From an uncultured Anaerolineae bacterium (lineage in GTDB: Bacteria; Chloroflexota; Anaerolineae; Promineifilales; Promineifilaceae), in assembly GCA_937943625.1 (NCBI GenBank), contig CALEAD010000007.1, forward strand, positions 62,001 through 126,000: a stretch of DNA of 64,000 nucleotides, given 5' to 3'. Each line of letters opens with the position of its first letter. Position 1 is the first letter of the stretch. The translations under genes and the position numbers were made by a program. The notes below the pieces were generated by a model. That model saw nothing but the letters and a program-made list of their open reading frames with translations, did not search any database and was not told the origin of the DNA. Below, piece after piece: positions 54,175 through 63,390 of the stretch.

Positions 54175-54206
54175 TTGGTTTACAAGGCTAATCAAAGGAG
54201 AGACAA

Positions 54207-56111
54207 ATGGCAAACGAAAAGAAAATGGTTGGCGACGTTTATTACCCCGCGCCCGAAGTCGTGCAAAGCGCCCACATCAAAAACTACGAGAAAGTCCACG
54301 CCGAAGCCACGGCCAATCTCGCTGCATTCTGGGGCAAAATAGCCGCAGAAAACTACGAATGGTTCAAGCCCTGGGAGACGGTGCTGGACGACAGCAATGC
54401 CCCTTTCTATAAATGGTTTGTCGGCGCCAAAGTAAACATTATCCACAATGCCCTGGACCGGCACATGCGTACGGCCGTGCGCAACAAAGCCGCCCTCATT
54501 TTTGAAGGAGAACCGGGCGACAGCCGCGTCTACACCTATCAACAGCTCAACTACGAGGTGTGCAAATTTGCCAGCGTGCTGCGCTCCATGGGCGTAAACA
54601 AAGGGGATCGCGTCACCATCTACATGGGGCGCATCCCGGAACTGATGATTGCCATGCTGGCCTGCGCCAAAATTGGTGCCATGCACTCGGTGGTCTATGG
54701 CGGCTTCTCGACCGAAGCACTGCACGGCCGTATCGAAGACAGCGCCTCCAAAGTGCTGGTCACCTGCGATGGCGCCTGGCTGCGCGGCGACATTGTGCCC
54801 CTGAAAGAGATCGCCAACGAAGCAGTCAAGCGCGCCGGCACCATCCAGGCCGTCATTTGCGTCAAGCGCACCGGCCAACCGGTAGAAATGGTACACGGCC
54901 GCGATCACTGGTATCACGACCTGATGGCGCTGCCCATTGCCGACCCCAAGGCCAAAACCGAAGTCATGGATGCCGAAGACCCCCTCTTCATCCTCTACAC
55001 CTCTGGCACCACCGGCAAACCCAAGGCCATTTTGCACACGCATGGCGGCTATATGGTCTACACCAGCACCACCCTCAAATGGGTCTTTGACCTGAAGCCC
55101 GACGACATCTGGTGGTGTGCCGCCGACCCCGGCTGGATTACCGGCCACAGCTACATCGTCTACGCCCCACTGATTTTGGGTGCAACCAGCTTCATGTACG
55201 AAGGGGCACCCAATCACCCCTACCCCGACCGCTGGTGGGCACTGGTGGCCAAATATGGCGTCACCATCCTCTACACTGCGCCGACGGCCATTCGCGGCCT
55301 GATGCGCTTTGGCGAAAGCTGGCCTAACCGTCATGACCTCTCCAGCCTGCGCCTGCTCGGCTCCGTCGGCGAACCGATCAATCCAGAAGCGTGGCGCTGG
55401 TTCTACCGCGTCATTGGCAAAGAAAGATGCCCCATCATGGACACCTGGTGGCAAACAGAAACAGGCGGCTTCATGATTACGCCGCTGCCCATCACCCCCC
55501 TCAAGCCGGGTTCTGCCACGCTGCCCTTTCCCGGCGTGCAGGTAGATGTGGTGGATGAGGAGGGCGAGCCGGTTGCCGCCAACGAAGAAGGGTTCCTGGT
55601 CATCAAGAGCCCCTGGCCAGGCATGTTGCGCACCGTTTTTGGTGACCCTGACCGCTACGTACAGCAGTATTGGAGCCGCTTTGCCGAGCAGGGATGGTAC
55701 CTACCCGGTGACAGCGCGCGCAAGGATGAAGATGGGTATATCTGGATAATCGGCCGTATAGATGACGTGATTAAGGTCTCTGGCTACCGCCTGGGCACGG
55801 CCGAAATTGAAAGTGCCCTGGTCAGCCACGAAGCAGTCGCCGAAGCCGCCTGTATCGGCGTTCCTGACGAGCTGCGCGGCAATATCATCAAAGCCTACTG
55901 CATTTTGCGCCAGGGCTGGGAAGGCAGTGAAAAGCTGGAAATGATGCTGAAAGAGCATGTGGCGCACGAAATGGGACCCATTGCCAAACCCGCCACTATT
56001 GAGTTTGTAGACAGCCTGCCTAAGACGCGCTCTGGCAAAATTATGCGCCGCATTCTCAAAGCGCGCGTGCTAGGGCAAGACGTGGGTGATTTGTCTACGC
56101 TGGCAGACTGA
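54207..56111 (+). CDS. acs: Acetyl-CoA synthetase
   Basis: It activates acetate to acetyl-CoA through acetyl-AMP. The 634-residue product has the ANL-family motifs: the P-loop [12 protein letters not shown], the WWQTETGG motif, the GYLPGD-type hinge region read as [15 protein letters not shown], and the C-terminal [11 protein letters not shown] whose Lys is the usual acetylation site. AAAGGAGAG precedes the ATG. The length is typical of Acs. Regulation by the inverted repeat upstream is possible. Confidence 0.94.
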   Translation: MANEKKMVGDVYYPAPEVVQSAHIKNYEKVHAEATANLAAFWGKIAAENYEWFKPWETVLDDSNAPFYKWFVGAKVNIIHNALDRHMRTAVRNKAALIFEGEPGDSRVYTYQQLNYEVCKFASVLRSMGVNKGDRVTIYMGRIPELMIAMLACAKIGAMHSVVYGGFSTEALHGRIEDSASKVLVTCDGAWLRGDIVPLKEIANEAVKRAGTIQAVICVKRTGQPVEMVHGRDHWYHDLMALPIADPKAKTEVMDAEDPLFILYTSGTTGKPKAILHTHGGYMVYTSTTLKWVFDLKPDDIWWCAADPGWITGHSYIVYAPLILGATSFMYEGAPNHPYPDRWWALVAKYGVTILYTAPTAIRGLMRFGESWPNRHDLSSLRLLGSVGEPINPEAWRWFYRVIGKERCPIMDTWWQTETGGFMITPLPITPLKPGSATLPFPGVQVDVVDEEGEPVAANEEGFLVIKSPWPGMLRTVFGDPDRYVQQYWSRFAEQGWYLPGDSARKDEDGYIWIIGRIDDVIKVSGYRLGTAEIESALVSHEAVAEAACIGVPDELRGNIIKAYCILRQGWEGSEKLEMMLKEHVAHEMGPIAKPATIEFVDSLPKTRSGKIMRRILKARVLGQDVGDLSTLAD

Positions 56112-56167
56112 TTCTTCCCTGCTATATTTCTACGGCATCGTTCATTTCGCGCAGGCTTTCCTTTATA

Positions 56168-56310
56168 AATTCAGCATGATTCAAGCGATCTTTACAATTT
56201 GACCGCCAACGACCGACCGCCGACCGCGATTTTGCCGGTGATGAGCGGTCTGCCGTCAGCCGCTCGCGATCAACATTCGGGAAAATTTGTAAAGTGTGCA
56301 GTTTGCTTGA
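56168..56310 (-). repeat. Intergenic repeat family A, inverted copy
   Basis: Read on the minus strand it has the family order: AGACCGCTCATCACCGGC, AAAATCGCGGTCGGCGG, GGCGGTCAAATTGTAAAG and ATCGCTTGAATCATG. It is the only clear family A copy that does not point to a downstream gene. It occupies the first part of the 600-bp gap between acs and the subtilase. Confidence 0.75.
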
Positions 56311-56345
56311 ACCATGCACGAATGACGAAACGGCCGTATCTGTTG

Positions 56346-56373
56346 TTGCGCATTCACAAAAATCGTTTATAGT
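56346..56373 (+). promoter_or_regulatory. Candidate promoter of a short untranslated transcript
   Basis: TTGCGC (56346-56351) and TATAGT (56368-56373) are separated by 16 nt. A strong terminator lies about 130 nt downstream with no ORF between. Confidence 0.4.
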
Positions 56374-56379
56374 TTCGCC

Positions 56380-56512
56380 ACCTTATTTTTCTTTAATAGA
56401 CAAGGTCTGGGAATGTGGTGACTGGTAGTGGAAGTTAGCACGCCGTACCCCAAACAGGTAAAAACAGGCAGACCCTCCCTCACAAACAAGGGGAGCCGGT
56501 CTGCCTTTTTAT
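56380..56512 (+). ncRNA. Candidate small RNA or attenuated leader ending in a terminator
   Basis: A gene-free segment ends in a long hairpin: GGCAGACC pairs with GGTCTGCC and inner CTCCC with GGGGAG, followed by TTTTTATTT. The preceding sequence includes GGTCTGGGAATGTGGTGAC and GGAAGTTAGCACGCCG. I cannot assign it to a known RNA class. It may be an independent small RNA or the terminated leader of the subtilase, whose ATG is 200 nt further on. The remaining 200 nt hold a GTTTGCTGGTTGG/CCAACCAGGC pairing and a GGAGGA Shine-Dalgarno. Confidence 0.45.
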
Positions 56513-56711
56513 TTGCCCCGACTTTGACAATGCGCATCAGGAGGTAACCTTTATCGGCAAGACGTCATCTTAACTTCAGGTAGTTCGTTCAAGGCATGTG
56601 GCCATCTAGAAAAGTTTGCTGGTTGGTTCCCTGCCAACCAGGCAACTAGCAAACCAACTGATGGCTCGTTAGTTTCAGAATTTTCATTTATTCACGGAGG
56701 AGACTGGTCAA

Positions 56712-58325
56712 ATGTTACTCTCAAGGAGCAAATCAGCGTTGCTTTTGATCTTGATCATGGTGCTGGCGATGTCCGTCGCACCCATTTTGGGACAAAGTTC
56801 GGATGACGATACGGCCGCCCCGCTGCTGTACGCAGATTCCCCAGATGCCATTCCCGGTCAATATATTGTCGTTTTTAAAGATAACACCAGCCGTCAGGCC
56901 GCCAACGGTGTCATTAACCAGGCCATGTCGGAAGTAGGCAGCGAGCTAAACTTCGTCTACACGGCCGCTATCAATGGGTTTGCCGCTCGCCTCTCAGACG
57001 AGACGCTGGCAAAGCTGCTGGCTGACCCGAACGTGGCTTACGTCGAAGTAGATCAGGTCGTTTCTCTGAGCGAAACGCAAACGAACGCCACCTGGGGGCT
57101 GGACCGCATTGACCAGCGCAATCTACCGTTAAACAGCACGTATGTGTATAACAACACTGGCTTTGGCGTCAACGCATACATCATTGACACGGGCATCCGC
57201 CGCACGCACAACGAGTTTGGCGGGCGCGCCTTTGTAGGGTACGACAGCATTGGCGACGGCCGTAACAGCGACGACTGTAACGGGCATGGCACGCACGTAG
57301 CCGGTACGGTTGGTGGCTCCGTCTATGGCGTGGCCAAGCAAGTGCGCCTGTATGCCGTACGCGTGCTGAACTGCCAGGGGTCTGGCAGCAACGCGGGCGT
57401 CATTGCTGGTGTAGATTGGGTAACAAGCAACCACGTCAAACCAGCCGTGGCAAATATGAGCCTGGGTGGTGGCGCGTCAACGGCGGTAGACAATGCCGTC
57501 ACCAACTCTATCAATGCGGGCGTCAGCTACGCCGTAGCCGCTGGCAACAGTAATGCCAACGCCTGTAACTACTCGCCAGCGCGCGTCGCTGCCGCCCTGA
57601 CGGTTGGCTCCACCACCTCAACCGACGCCCGTTCCTCTTTCTCCAATTTCGGCACGTGTGTGAACATCTTTGCCCCCGGCTCCAGCATTACTTCTGCCTG
57701 GTATACATCGGACACAGCCACAAACACCATCAGCGGCACATCAATGGCTTCGCCGCACGTGGCGGGCGTGGCGGCGCTGTATCTGCAATCTAATCCCAAT
57801 GCCTCGCCGGCAACCGTTTTCAATGCCATTATCAACGGCGCCACCACTGGCGTCCTGACCGGCATCGGCTCGGGGTCACCCAATCGCCTGCTCTATTCGC
57901 TCATTACTGGCGGCGCGCCATCCCCCACGGCCACGCCTGTGCCGCCAACGCCTACGCCTGTGCCGCCAACGCCTACGCCCGTGCCGCCAACGCCTACGCC
58001 CACACCAGGCGGCGCGCCCTGCACCAACTGCACGCTCTACACCGGTTCTCTCAGCGGCACAGGCGCGCAACAGTTCCAGCCCAACGGCACTTATTACTAC
58101 AGTGGCGCAGGCACGCACCGGGGTTGGCTGCAAGGCCCCAGCAATGCCGACTTTGACCTCTACCTGTGGCGCTGGCAAAACAATCAGTGGCGCGTGGTGG
58201 CCAGCTCGACCGGCACCACCTCTACGGAATCCATTGTGTACAACGGCGCGGCTGGCTACTACACCTGGCGCATTTACTCTTATAGTGGGTCCGGAAGCTA
58301 TAATTTCTGGCTGCAACGGCCGTAA
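56712..58325 (+). CDS. Secreted subtilisin-like serine peptidase (S8, proteinase K type)
   Basis: A 537-residue exported protease. A signal peptide (residues 8-28) and an I9 inhibitor propeptide ([12 protein letters not shown] to VAYVEVDQ, about 45-120) precede the catalytic domain. The triad is Asp in [12 protein letters not shown], His in [10 protein letters not shown] and Ser in [12 protein letters not shown] linker of TPVPPTP units encoded by three 21-bp DNA repeats (57939-58001) leads to a C-terminal PPC domain ([13 protein letters not shown] to YNFWLQRP). GGAGGAG lies 10 nt before the ATG. It is related to aqualysin-type enzymes. Confidence 0.95.
   Translation: MLLSRSKSALLLILIMVLAMSVAPILGQSSDDDTAAPLLYADSPDAIPGQYIVVFKDNTSRQAANGVINQAMSEVGSELNFVYTAAINGFAARLSDETLAKLLADPNVAYVEVDQVVSLSETQTNATWGLDRIDQRNLPLNSTYVYNNTGFGVNAYIIDTGIRRTHNEFGGRAFVGYDSIGDGRNSDDCNGHGTHVAGTVGGSVYGVAKQVRLYAVRVLNCQGSGSNAGVIAGVDWVTSNHVKPAVANMSLGGGASTAVDNAVTNSINAGVSYAVAAGNSNANACNYSPARVAAALTVGSTTSTDARSSFSNFGTCVNIFAPGSSITSAWYTSDTATNTISGTSMASPHVAGVAALYLQSNPNASPATVFNAIINGATTGVLTGIGSGSPNRLLYSLITGGAPSPTATPVPPTPTPVPPTPTPVPPTPTPTPGGAPCTNCTLYTGSLSGTGAQQFQPNGTYYYSGAGTHRGWLQGPSNADFDLYLWRWQNNQWRVVASSTGTTSTESIVYNGAAGYYTWRIYSYSGSGSYNFWLQRP
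57939..58001 (+). repeat. Three 21-bp tandem repeats coding the subtilase linker
   Basis: The units start GTGCCGCCAACGCCTACGCC and differ by one terminal base. They encode VPPTPTP repeats between the catalytic and PPC domains. The copy number may vary between strains. Confidence 0.9.
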
Positions 58326-58345
58326 TCAGCACGCCTGAGGCATAA

Positions 58346-58400
58346 GTGAAACGTGAAGCGTGAAAAACGTGAAAGTGCGTCATCACGCTTCGCGTTTCAC
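58346..58400. terminator. Convergent-junction hairpin (family D), long form
   Basis: An 18-bp inverted repeat with one mismatch (58346-58363 and 58383-58400; arm begins GTGAAACG and ends GAAGCGTGA) sits between the convergent subtilase and TPR lipoprotein genes. A bidirectional terminator role is likely. Confidence 0.6.
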
Positions 58401-58406
58401 GCATTT

Positions 58407-59459
58407 TCACGGCTGTTCTGCCTCCAGCGCGGCAATTTTTTCCCGCACCTGCGGCGCCAGCGGCGAGTTAGGTTCCAGGGTGAGGAAATAGCGCAAGTCA
58501 TCCAGGGCAACGGCCGTTTGCCCTGCCGCCGCATAGGCATTCCCCCGGTTTACGTAGGCTACAGCCAGGTCAGGGTTTAGCGTAATCGCCTGATTCAGGT
58601 CGGCGATTGCCTGCGCTGTGTTGCTCAGGCGCAAATAGGCCACGCCGCGACTGACGAACGCCTCTGCATTTTGTGGCTCCAGGGCAATGGCGCGGTCATA
58701 ATCCGCAATGCCGTTCTCGATTTGCCCCGCCTGCACGTACAGCAGGCCGCGATTGAGATAGGGATGCACGTAGGTGGGTGCCAGGGTAATGGCCTGAGTG
58801 TAATCTTGCAGCGCCTTTTGCGCATCACCGCTCAGGCGATATATCATGCCCCGGCTGTTGTAGGCGCGGGCATTGCGTGGATCAATGGCTAATGCTTTGT
58901 TCAGGTCGCTCAGCGCCAGCTCGATCTGCCCCTGCTCGCCATACAGCCCACCGCGCTCGGCATACGCCAGAGCGTTGTTGGCATCCAGCGCCAACGCCTG
59001 ATTCAGGTCGGCCAGGGCAGCTGTCAGGTCGCCCAGGGCGCGGTGAGCGGCGCCGCGATGGGCATAAGCCGCTGCCAGGTTGGGGTTCAGGGTAATGGCC
59101 TGGCTAAATTGGGCAATGGCCTGTGCCAGGTCGCCGCTAAGCTGATAAGCGCGCCCCAGGTAATCATACAGCGCCGCGTCACCTGGGGTGAGGGTGAGGG
59201 CGTGACGAAAGTCGGCAACGGCCGTTGCGTATTCTCCCTGTTCCAGATAGACCACCCCACGCCCCAGAAACAACTCCGCATTGTCAGGCGCCAGGGTAAT
59301 GGCCTGGTTGTAGGCGGCAATGGCGTTCTGATAATCGCCGCGCATTTGCGCCTCCAGGGCCACGCGCAAATAGGTTTCTGCCGTTGGCTGCGGCGTGCAG
59401 GCCGCTCCCAGCACCGTCAACCACAGGCACAATCGTACAAAGAACAAAATATGTTTCAC
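58407..59459 (-). CDS. TPR lipoprotein
   Basis: A 350-residue lipoprotein. The signal ends TVLGAAC, followed by nine or ten TPR units with high internal similarity, such as QNAIAAYNQAITLAPDNAEL, AQAIAQFSQAITLNPNLAAA and AQAIADLNQAITLNPDLAVA. It probably acts as a scaffold at the cell surface. The GTG at 59459 is preferred because GGAGG lies 8 nt before it and the signal peptide starts directly (MKHILFFV). It is 39 nt downstream of the glycosidase-like gene on the same strand. Confidence 0.85.
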   Translation of the reverse strand: MKHILFFVRLCLWLTVLGAACTPQPTAETYLRVALEAQMRGDYQNAIAAYNQAITLAPDNAELFLGRGVVYLEQGEYATAVADFRHALTLTPGDAALYDYLGRAYQLSGDLAQAIAQFSQAITLNPNLAAAYAHRGAAHRALGDLTAALADLNQALALDANNALAYAERGGLYGEQGQIELALSDLNKALAIDPRNARAYNSRGMIYRLSGDAQKALQDYTQAITLAPTYVHPYLNRGLLYVQAGQIENGIADYDRAIALEPQNAEAFVSRGVAYLRLSNTAQAIADLNQAITLNPDLAVAYVNRGNAYAAAGQTAVALDDLRYFLTLEPNSPLAPQVREKIAALEAEQP

Positions 59460-59498
59460 CCGCCCCACCTCCAATCGCCGACCTCTTGTCTCCAGTCT

Positions 59499-60881
59499 CT
59501 ACTTTCCAGTTTCTCCCCCTCTCAACCAGCGCAGCAGCGCCAAAAACAAGATGGGGCTGCTGAGGTAGAAGAGCAACGGCCGTAATCCCATCCACGTATG
59601 TTGCCAATCCGACCTCTGCGCGGGGGCAGCATGTGCGCCCGCGTAGGCGGCCAGCGCATCCCAGGCAGGCAAGGGGGTAAAATCTGGCTCCAGCAGGCGG
59701 AAGTAGTACCAGGATTGGTCGCGCTCCCAGTCGGCAGCGCGCTTGAAAAACCAGTAGTTGATTACTCCCACCCAGGGCCATTCCGCCTGTGCCCGTTCAT
59801 ACGCCTCTACCGCGTATCGCGCCTGCTGTGCTTCTGTCACACGGCCGTAAATGGCAGGCAGCGGCTCCGGCGCGGCATTCCAGCCCATTTCGCTAATCCA
59901 CAGCGGCTTGGCACCATCTCCATGTCGCACCATCAAGTCGCGAATAAACAGGTGATGGGGGTAGTTAATGACTGTTGGCCGCAAACGGCGGTCGGTAGGG
60001 CCAGAAAACAGGCCATACCCCTGTGCCGACATTACGTCGAAGCAGGCCCCGGCGCCGGCAGCGTACATGCGCTCCAGAAAAATCAGGTCGTTCAGGTTGC
60101 GCCCGCTGACCTCAACCGTGGGCGTTAAGGCCCCGGCCAGCACCACAGCCTGGGGATTGGCGGCTTTGATACGGCCGTATGCCAGGCATAGCAACTGTGT
60201 ATATTGCTCTGGGTTCACCGGGCTGAGCGCCGGGTTGCCCCACTCCTCGTTCCCGTTTGGCTCATTCCACACCTGGTAATAGGTGATTTGTCCGCGATAG
60301 CGGCGCGCCACTGTCTCCACAAAGTCGCCAAAGTCACTATAATCATCGGGCGGGGCATAGGCGCCAATAGTGTTGGTGAGGGCGCGTGTCCAGGCGGGCG
60401 GGTTGCCCAGGCGGGCAATAATCTGCACGTCGTAAACATTGGCCAGCGCCACAATCTGGTCGTACTTGGCCCAGGCGTCTATGGCATCGGGAATACCGTC
60501 GCCATCCAGGTCGTTGCGCCGGTCGCTAAAGTCACCCTTGCCATGAATTTCAATATCCTCCCAGGGGAATTCCTGACGTAGAAAGCGAAAACCGGCGTTG
60601 CGAATCATTTGCAGGCTGCGTTCGCGCTTTTCTGGCTCTACCTCTTGCTGTAAGAAGGTGTTGACGCCAAAGGGAGAAACGGCCGTACTCCCCGCAAGGT
60701 CACGCAATCCCAACTGGGGCTGGGGCCGCACGGCCGTATACAGCCAATGCCCCACGCCCAAAAGCTGCCCCTGCCACGCCTTCTCTCCCGTCAGCGCATA
60801 CAAAGACAGCGTGGGGGGGAAGAGCGAGAGGGTAAAAAGAAAAACGGCCGTTGTCACTACAAGCTGCCACAATCGTCTCAT
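59499..60881 (-). CDS. Membrane-anchored glycoside hydrolase-like protein with a calcium-type loop
   Basis: A 460-residue protein. It has an N-terminal signal helix (residues 7-30), a TIM-barrel-like domain and a C-terminal membrane helix (FYLSSPILFLALLRWL) with a basic tail. VWNEPNGNEEW and WISEMGWN hold the likely catalytic glutamates. Residues 124-136 (DLDGDGIPDAIDA) form a DxDxDG calcium-binding-type loop inserted early in the barrel. The start at 60881 gives a typical signal peptide. It is co-directional with the TPR lipoprotein. Confidence 0.75.
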   Translation of the reverse strand: MRRLWQLVVTTAVFLFTLSLFPPTLSLYALTGEKAWQGQLLGVGHWLYTAVRPQPQLGLRDLAGSTAVSPFGVNTFLQQEVEPEKRERSLQMIRNAGFRFLRQEFPWEDIEIHGKGDFSDRRNDLDGDGIPDAIDAWAKYDQIVALANVYDVQIIARLGNPPAWTRALTNTIGAYAPPDDYSDFGDFVETVARRYRGQITYYQVWNEPNGNEEWGNPALSPVNPEQYTQLLCLAYGRIKAANPQAVVLAGALTPTVEVSGRNLNDLIFLERMYAAGAGACFDVMSAQGYGLFSGPTDRRLRPTVINYPHHLFIRDLMVRHGDGAKPLWISEMGWNAAPEPLPAIYGRVTEAQQARYAVEAYERAQAEWPWVGVINYWFFKRAADWERDQSWYYFRLLEPDFTPLPAWDALAAYAGAHAAPAQRSDWQHTWMGLRPLLFYLSSPILFLALLRWLRGGETGK

Positions 60882-61321
60882 AGCGCGATTATACTCCCCC
60901 TGGCATAATTCCACACAACTTATGGCGTGCAACCATTTGTAGATTCGCGCGGCCTGGCATACGGTTTCATTAAAAATGACCGCAGACGGCCGGCTGCAAA
61001 CCGCACGCCCCCGCTCGGTGTCAATCTTAGTGAGGAGGAACGCCAGCAGGGTGAGAGACGATACAGGCGCGACGGCGAGGACAACAATGTGCCGAAGCGA
61101 GTCACCTTTTCACCACGCCGTCGCGCCCGAACAGCAAAAATCGCGCATTCTTATAATGCACTGCGTCAAAATCTGTTGTACAATGAAGCGCAACAGGCTT
61201 GCAAAACGAACCGCAAGCGCGTTAACTGGCGATCAGAGATTAGCAACCGGCCAACTCCCCATCTCCAGTTTCTACAAACGCCAACCGGTTCTCACATGAT
61301 CACTTCAGAGAGGGACAGCGC
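60882..61321. other. 440-bp gap upstream of the EtfD-like gene
   Basis: It contains a short family A remnant (60975-61010, TGACCGCAGACGGCCG) and a TATAAT at 61152-61157 without a clear -35. Open frames here have no family resemblance. The EtfD-like gene has GAGAGGGAC shortly before its ATG. Confidence 0.4.
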
Positions 61322-63346
61322 ATGTTAACAACCACCGAAAAACTCCTATTTGCCCTGCTTATGGCCATCTCCCTGATGGCCACCTACAACACCTTCGGCC
61401 AGATGTTCCGCATCGTGCAGCGCGGGCAGGGGCAGCTCTACTTCGACAACTTCTTCCAGCGCCTCTGGACCGGCTTCATTGCCTTCATCAGCCAGGGACG
61501 CATCATTCGCCACCGCAAACTCTCCTCCATCTTTCACTATGGCGTCGCCTGGGGCTTCATCTTCTACTTTCTCGTCAACGCCATAGACGTGATGGAGGGG
61601 CTCATTCCTGGCTTTCACTTTTTGCCAGACCATCTCATCGGCAACCTCTTCCGCCTGCTAGCCGACATTTTCAGCATGACCGTACTCGTTGGCGTCGCCT
61701 ACTTTTTGCTGCGCCGCTTTGCCGCCAAAGACCCCGTCCTCAGCATCCGCGAAAACATCACCCTCATGCCGCGCGTGCGTGCCGGCGGCGTGCGCCAGGA
61801 CTCACTCGTCGTTGGCTTGTTCATTTTGCTGCACGTCGGCTTCCGCCTCTTCGGTGCATCCGCCCTCATTGCCCAACATGGCGGCAGCGATCCCTGGCAG
61901 CCATTTGGCACACTTTTTGCCAGCCTGTTCTTCAACAATGCCAGCGACTTTGCCCTGGCGGCCTCCTGGCACATTGGCTGGTGGGTGGCCATTGGCCTTA
62001 TCCTGCTCTTTCTGCCCTACTTTCCCTACACTAAACACGCCCACCTCTTTGTTGGCCCCTTCAACTTCATGACTTCCCCACCTCGCACTTACCTGGGGCA
62101 AATGAAAACGCTCAACTTTGCAGATGAATCCATTGAACAGTTTGGTGCCAAAAATCTGTTTGACTTGGAAAAAACCCGCCTGGTAGATGCCTACGCCTGC
62201 ATCATGTGTAATCGTTGCCAGGAAGCGTGCCCCGCCTACAACACCGGTAAGGAGCTATCTCCAGCAGCGTTAGAAATCAACAAACGGTACTACCTGCGCG
62301 AAAATATGGGCGACCTGGCTGCCGGCGCGCCCAGCGAGATACCCCTGCTGCAATTTGCCATCAGCGAGAGCGCCGTATGGGCATGTACAGCCTGCGGCGC
62401 GTGTATAGACGTGTGTCCCGTCGGCAACACCCCTATGCTAGACATCATGGACATTCGCCGTGACCTGGTGCTGATGGCAAGCGAGTTCCCCAACGAATTG
62501 CAGGGCGCGTTTCGCGGCATGGAACGCAACGGCAACCCCTGGCAATCTACCGAGAGCCGCATGGAGTGGACCAAACCTTTGCCCTTTGACGTGCCTACCG
62601 TAGCAGAAAACCCGGATTATGAATACCTGTTTTGGGTTGGCTGCGCCGGCGCCTTTAACCCAGAGGCACAGCAAACGGCGCGCGCTGTCGCCACCATTTT
62701 GCACGAAGCGGGTGTCAGCTTTGCCATTTTGGGCGATAACGAATCTTGCACGGGCGACTCGGCGCGACGCGCGGGTAACGAGTACCTGTTTTATGAAATG
62801 GCGCTGGGTAACATTGAGACGCTGAACGCGGCTAAAGCAAACGAGCGCAAAATTGTGACGAGCTGCCCGCACTGCTTTACCACCCTGGGCAAAGAGTATG
62901 GCGAACTGGGCGGCCATTATCAGGTGTTCCACCACACGCAGTTGATAGCTGACCTGGTGGGGCGGGGCAAGCTGCGCCTGAATGGACAACGGCTGGAAAA
63001 GGTGACCTTCCACGATCCGTGCTACCTGGGTCGCCACAATGGCGTCGTGAGTGAACCACGTGAGGCGCTGGCGAAGGCGGGCTTCCAACTGCTGGAGATG
63101 AAGCGGCACGGCACAAACTCTTTCTGCTGTGGTGCAGGCGGCGCGCAGATGTGGAAGGAGGAGGAACATGGCACGCAGGCTGTCAATATGAACCGCTACC
63201 ACGAGGCAAAGCGCACGGGCGCAAAAACGCTGGCGGTAGGCTGCCCCTTCTGTGCGACGATGATGCACGACGCGAACCGTGAAGAGGGCGCACCGATGCA
63301 GGTGCGCGATGTGGCAGAGCTAGTGCTGGAAGCAATGCAAAAGTAG
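61322..63346 (+). CDS. Membrane Fe-S oxidoreductase, EtfD/HdrD-like
   Basis: A 674-residue protein. A NarI-like membrane domain of about five helices (residues 1-235) has histidines suited to heme b binding (FHYGVAWG, ILLHVGFRL, WHIGWWV). Two 4Fe-4S motifs follow (CIMCNRCQEACP, CTACGACIDVCP), then two CCG domains (HDPCYLGRHNG and FCCGAGG). This layout matches EtfD, which passes electrons from electron-transfer flavoprotein to the quinone pool in acyl-CoA oxidation. An HdrDE-like or glycolate oxidase-linked role is possible. The gene has no ACGGCCGT site, unlike most long genes here. Confidence 0.82.
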   Translation: MLTTTEKLLFALLMAISLMATYNTFGQMFRIVQRGQGQLYFDNFFQRLWTGFIAFISQGRIIRHRKLSSIFHYGVAWGFIFYFLVNAIDVMEGLIPGFHFLPDHLIGNLFRLLADIFSMTVLVGVAYFLLRRFAAKDPVLSIRENITLMPRVRAGGVRQDSLVVGLFILLHVGFRLFGASALIAQHGGSDPWQPFGTLFASLFFNNASDFALAASWHIGWWVAIGLILLFLPYFPYTKHAHLFVGPFNFMTSPPRTYLGQMKTLNFADESIEQFGAKNLFDLEKTRLVDAYACIMCNRCQEACPAYNTGKELSPAALEINKRYYLRENMGDLAAGAPSEIPLLQFAISESAVWACTACGACIDVCPVGNTPMLDIMDIRRDLVLMASEFPNELQGAFRGMERNGNPWQSTESRMEWTKPLPFDVPTVAENPDYEYLFWVGCAGAFNPEAQQTARAVATILHEAGVSFAILGDNESCTGDSARRAGNEYLFYEMALGNIETLNAAKANERKIVTSCPHCFTTLGKEYGELGGHYQVFHHTQLIADLVGRGKLRLNGQRLEKVTFHDPCYLGRHNGVVSEPREALAKAGFQLLEMKRHGTNSFCCGAGGAQMWKEEEHGTQAVNMNRYHEAKRTGAKTLAVGCPFCATMMHDANREEGAPMQVRDVAELVLEAMQK

Positions 63347-63390
63347 GAGAGAATGGGAAGAGAGCATCCATTCTCTGGTCTTTCACGCGC

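Noticed and set aside
56395..56450. Cobalamin- or ZTP-type riboswitch
   Set aside because: Only short words match (GGGAA...GGTG; GTGACTGG). The required conserved second halves are not present and the downstream gene is a protease.
57939..58001. CRISPR or minisatellite array
   Set aside because: The 21-bp units are contiguous without spacers and encode the Pro/Thr linker of the subtilase.
60927..61328. 133-codon plus-strand open frame upstream of the EtfD-like gene
   Set aside because: It begins in repeat sequence, is very basic with low-complexity segments, has no Shine-Dalgarno, and overlaps the real downstream start.
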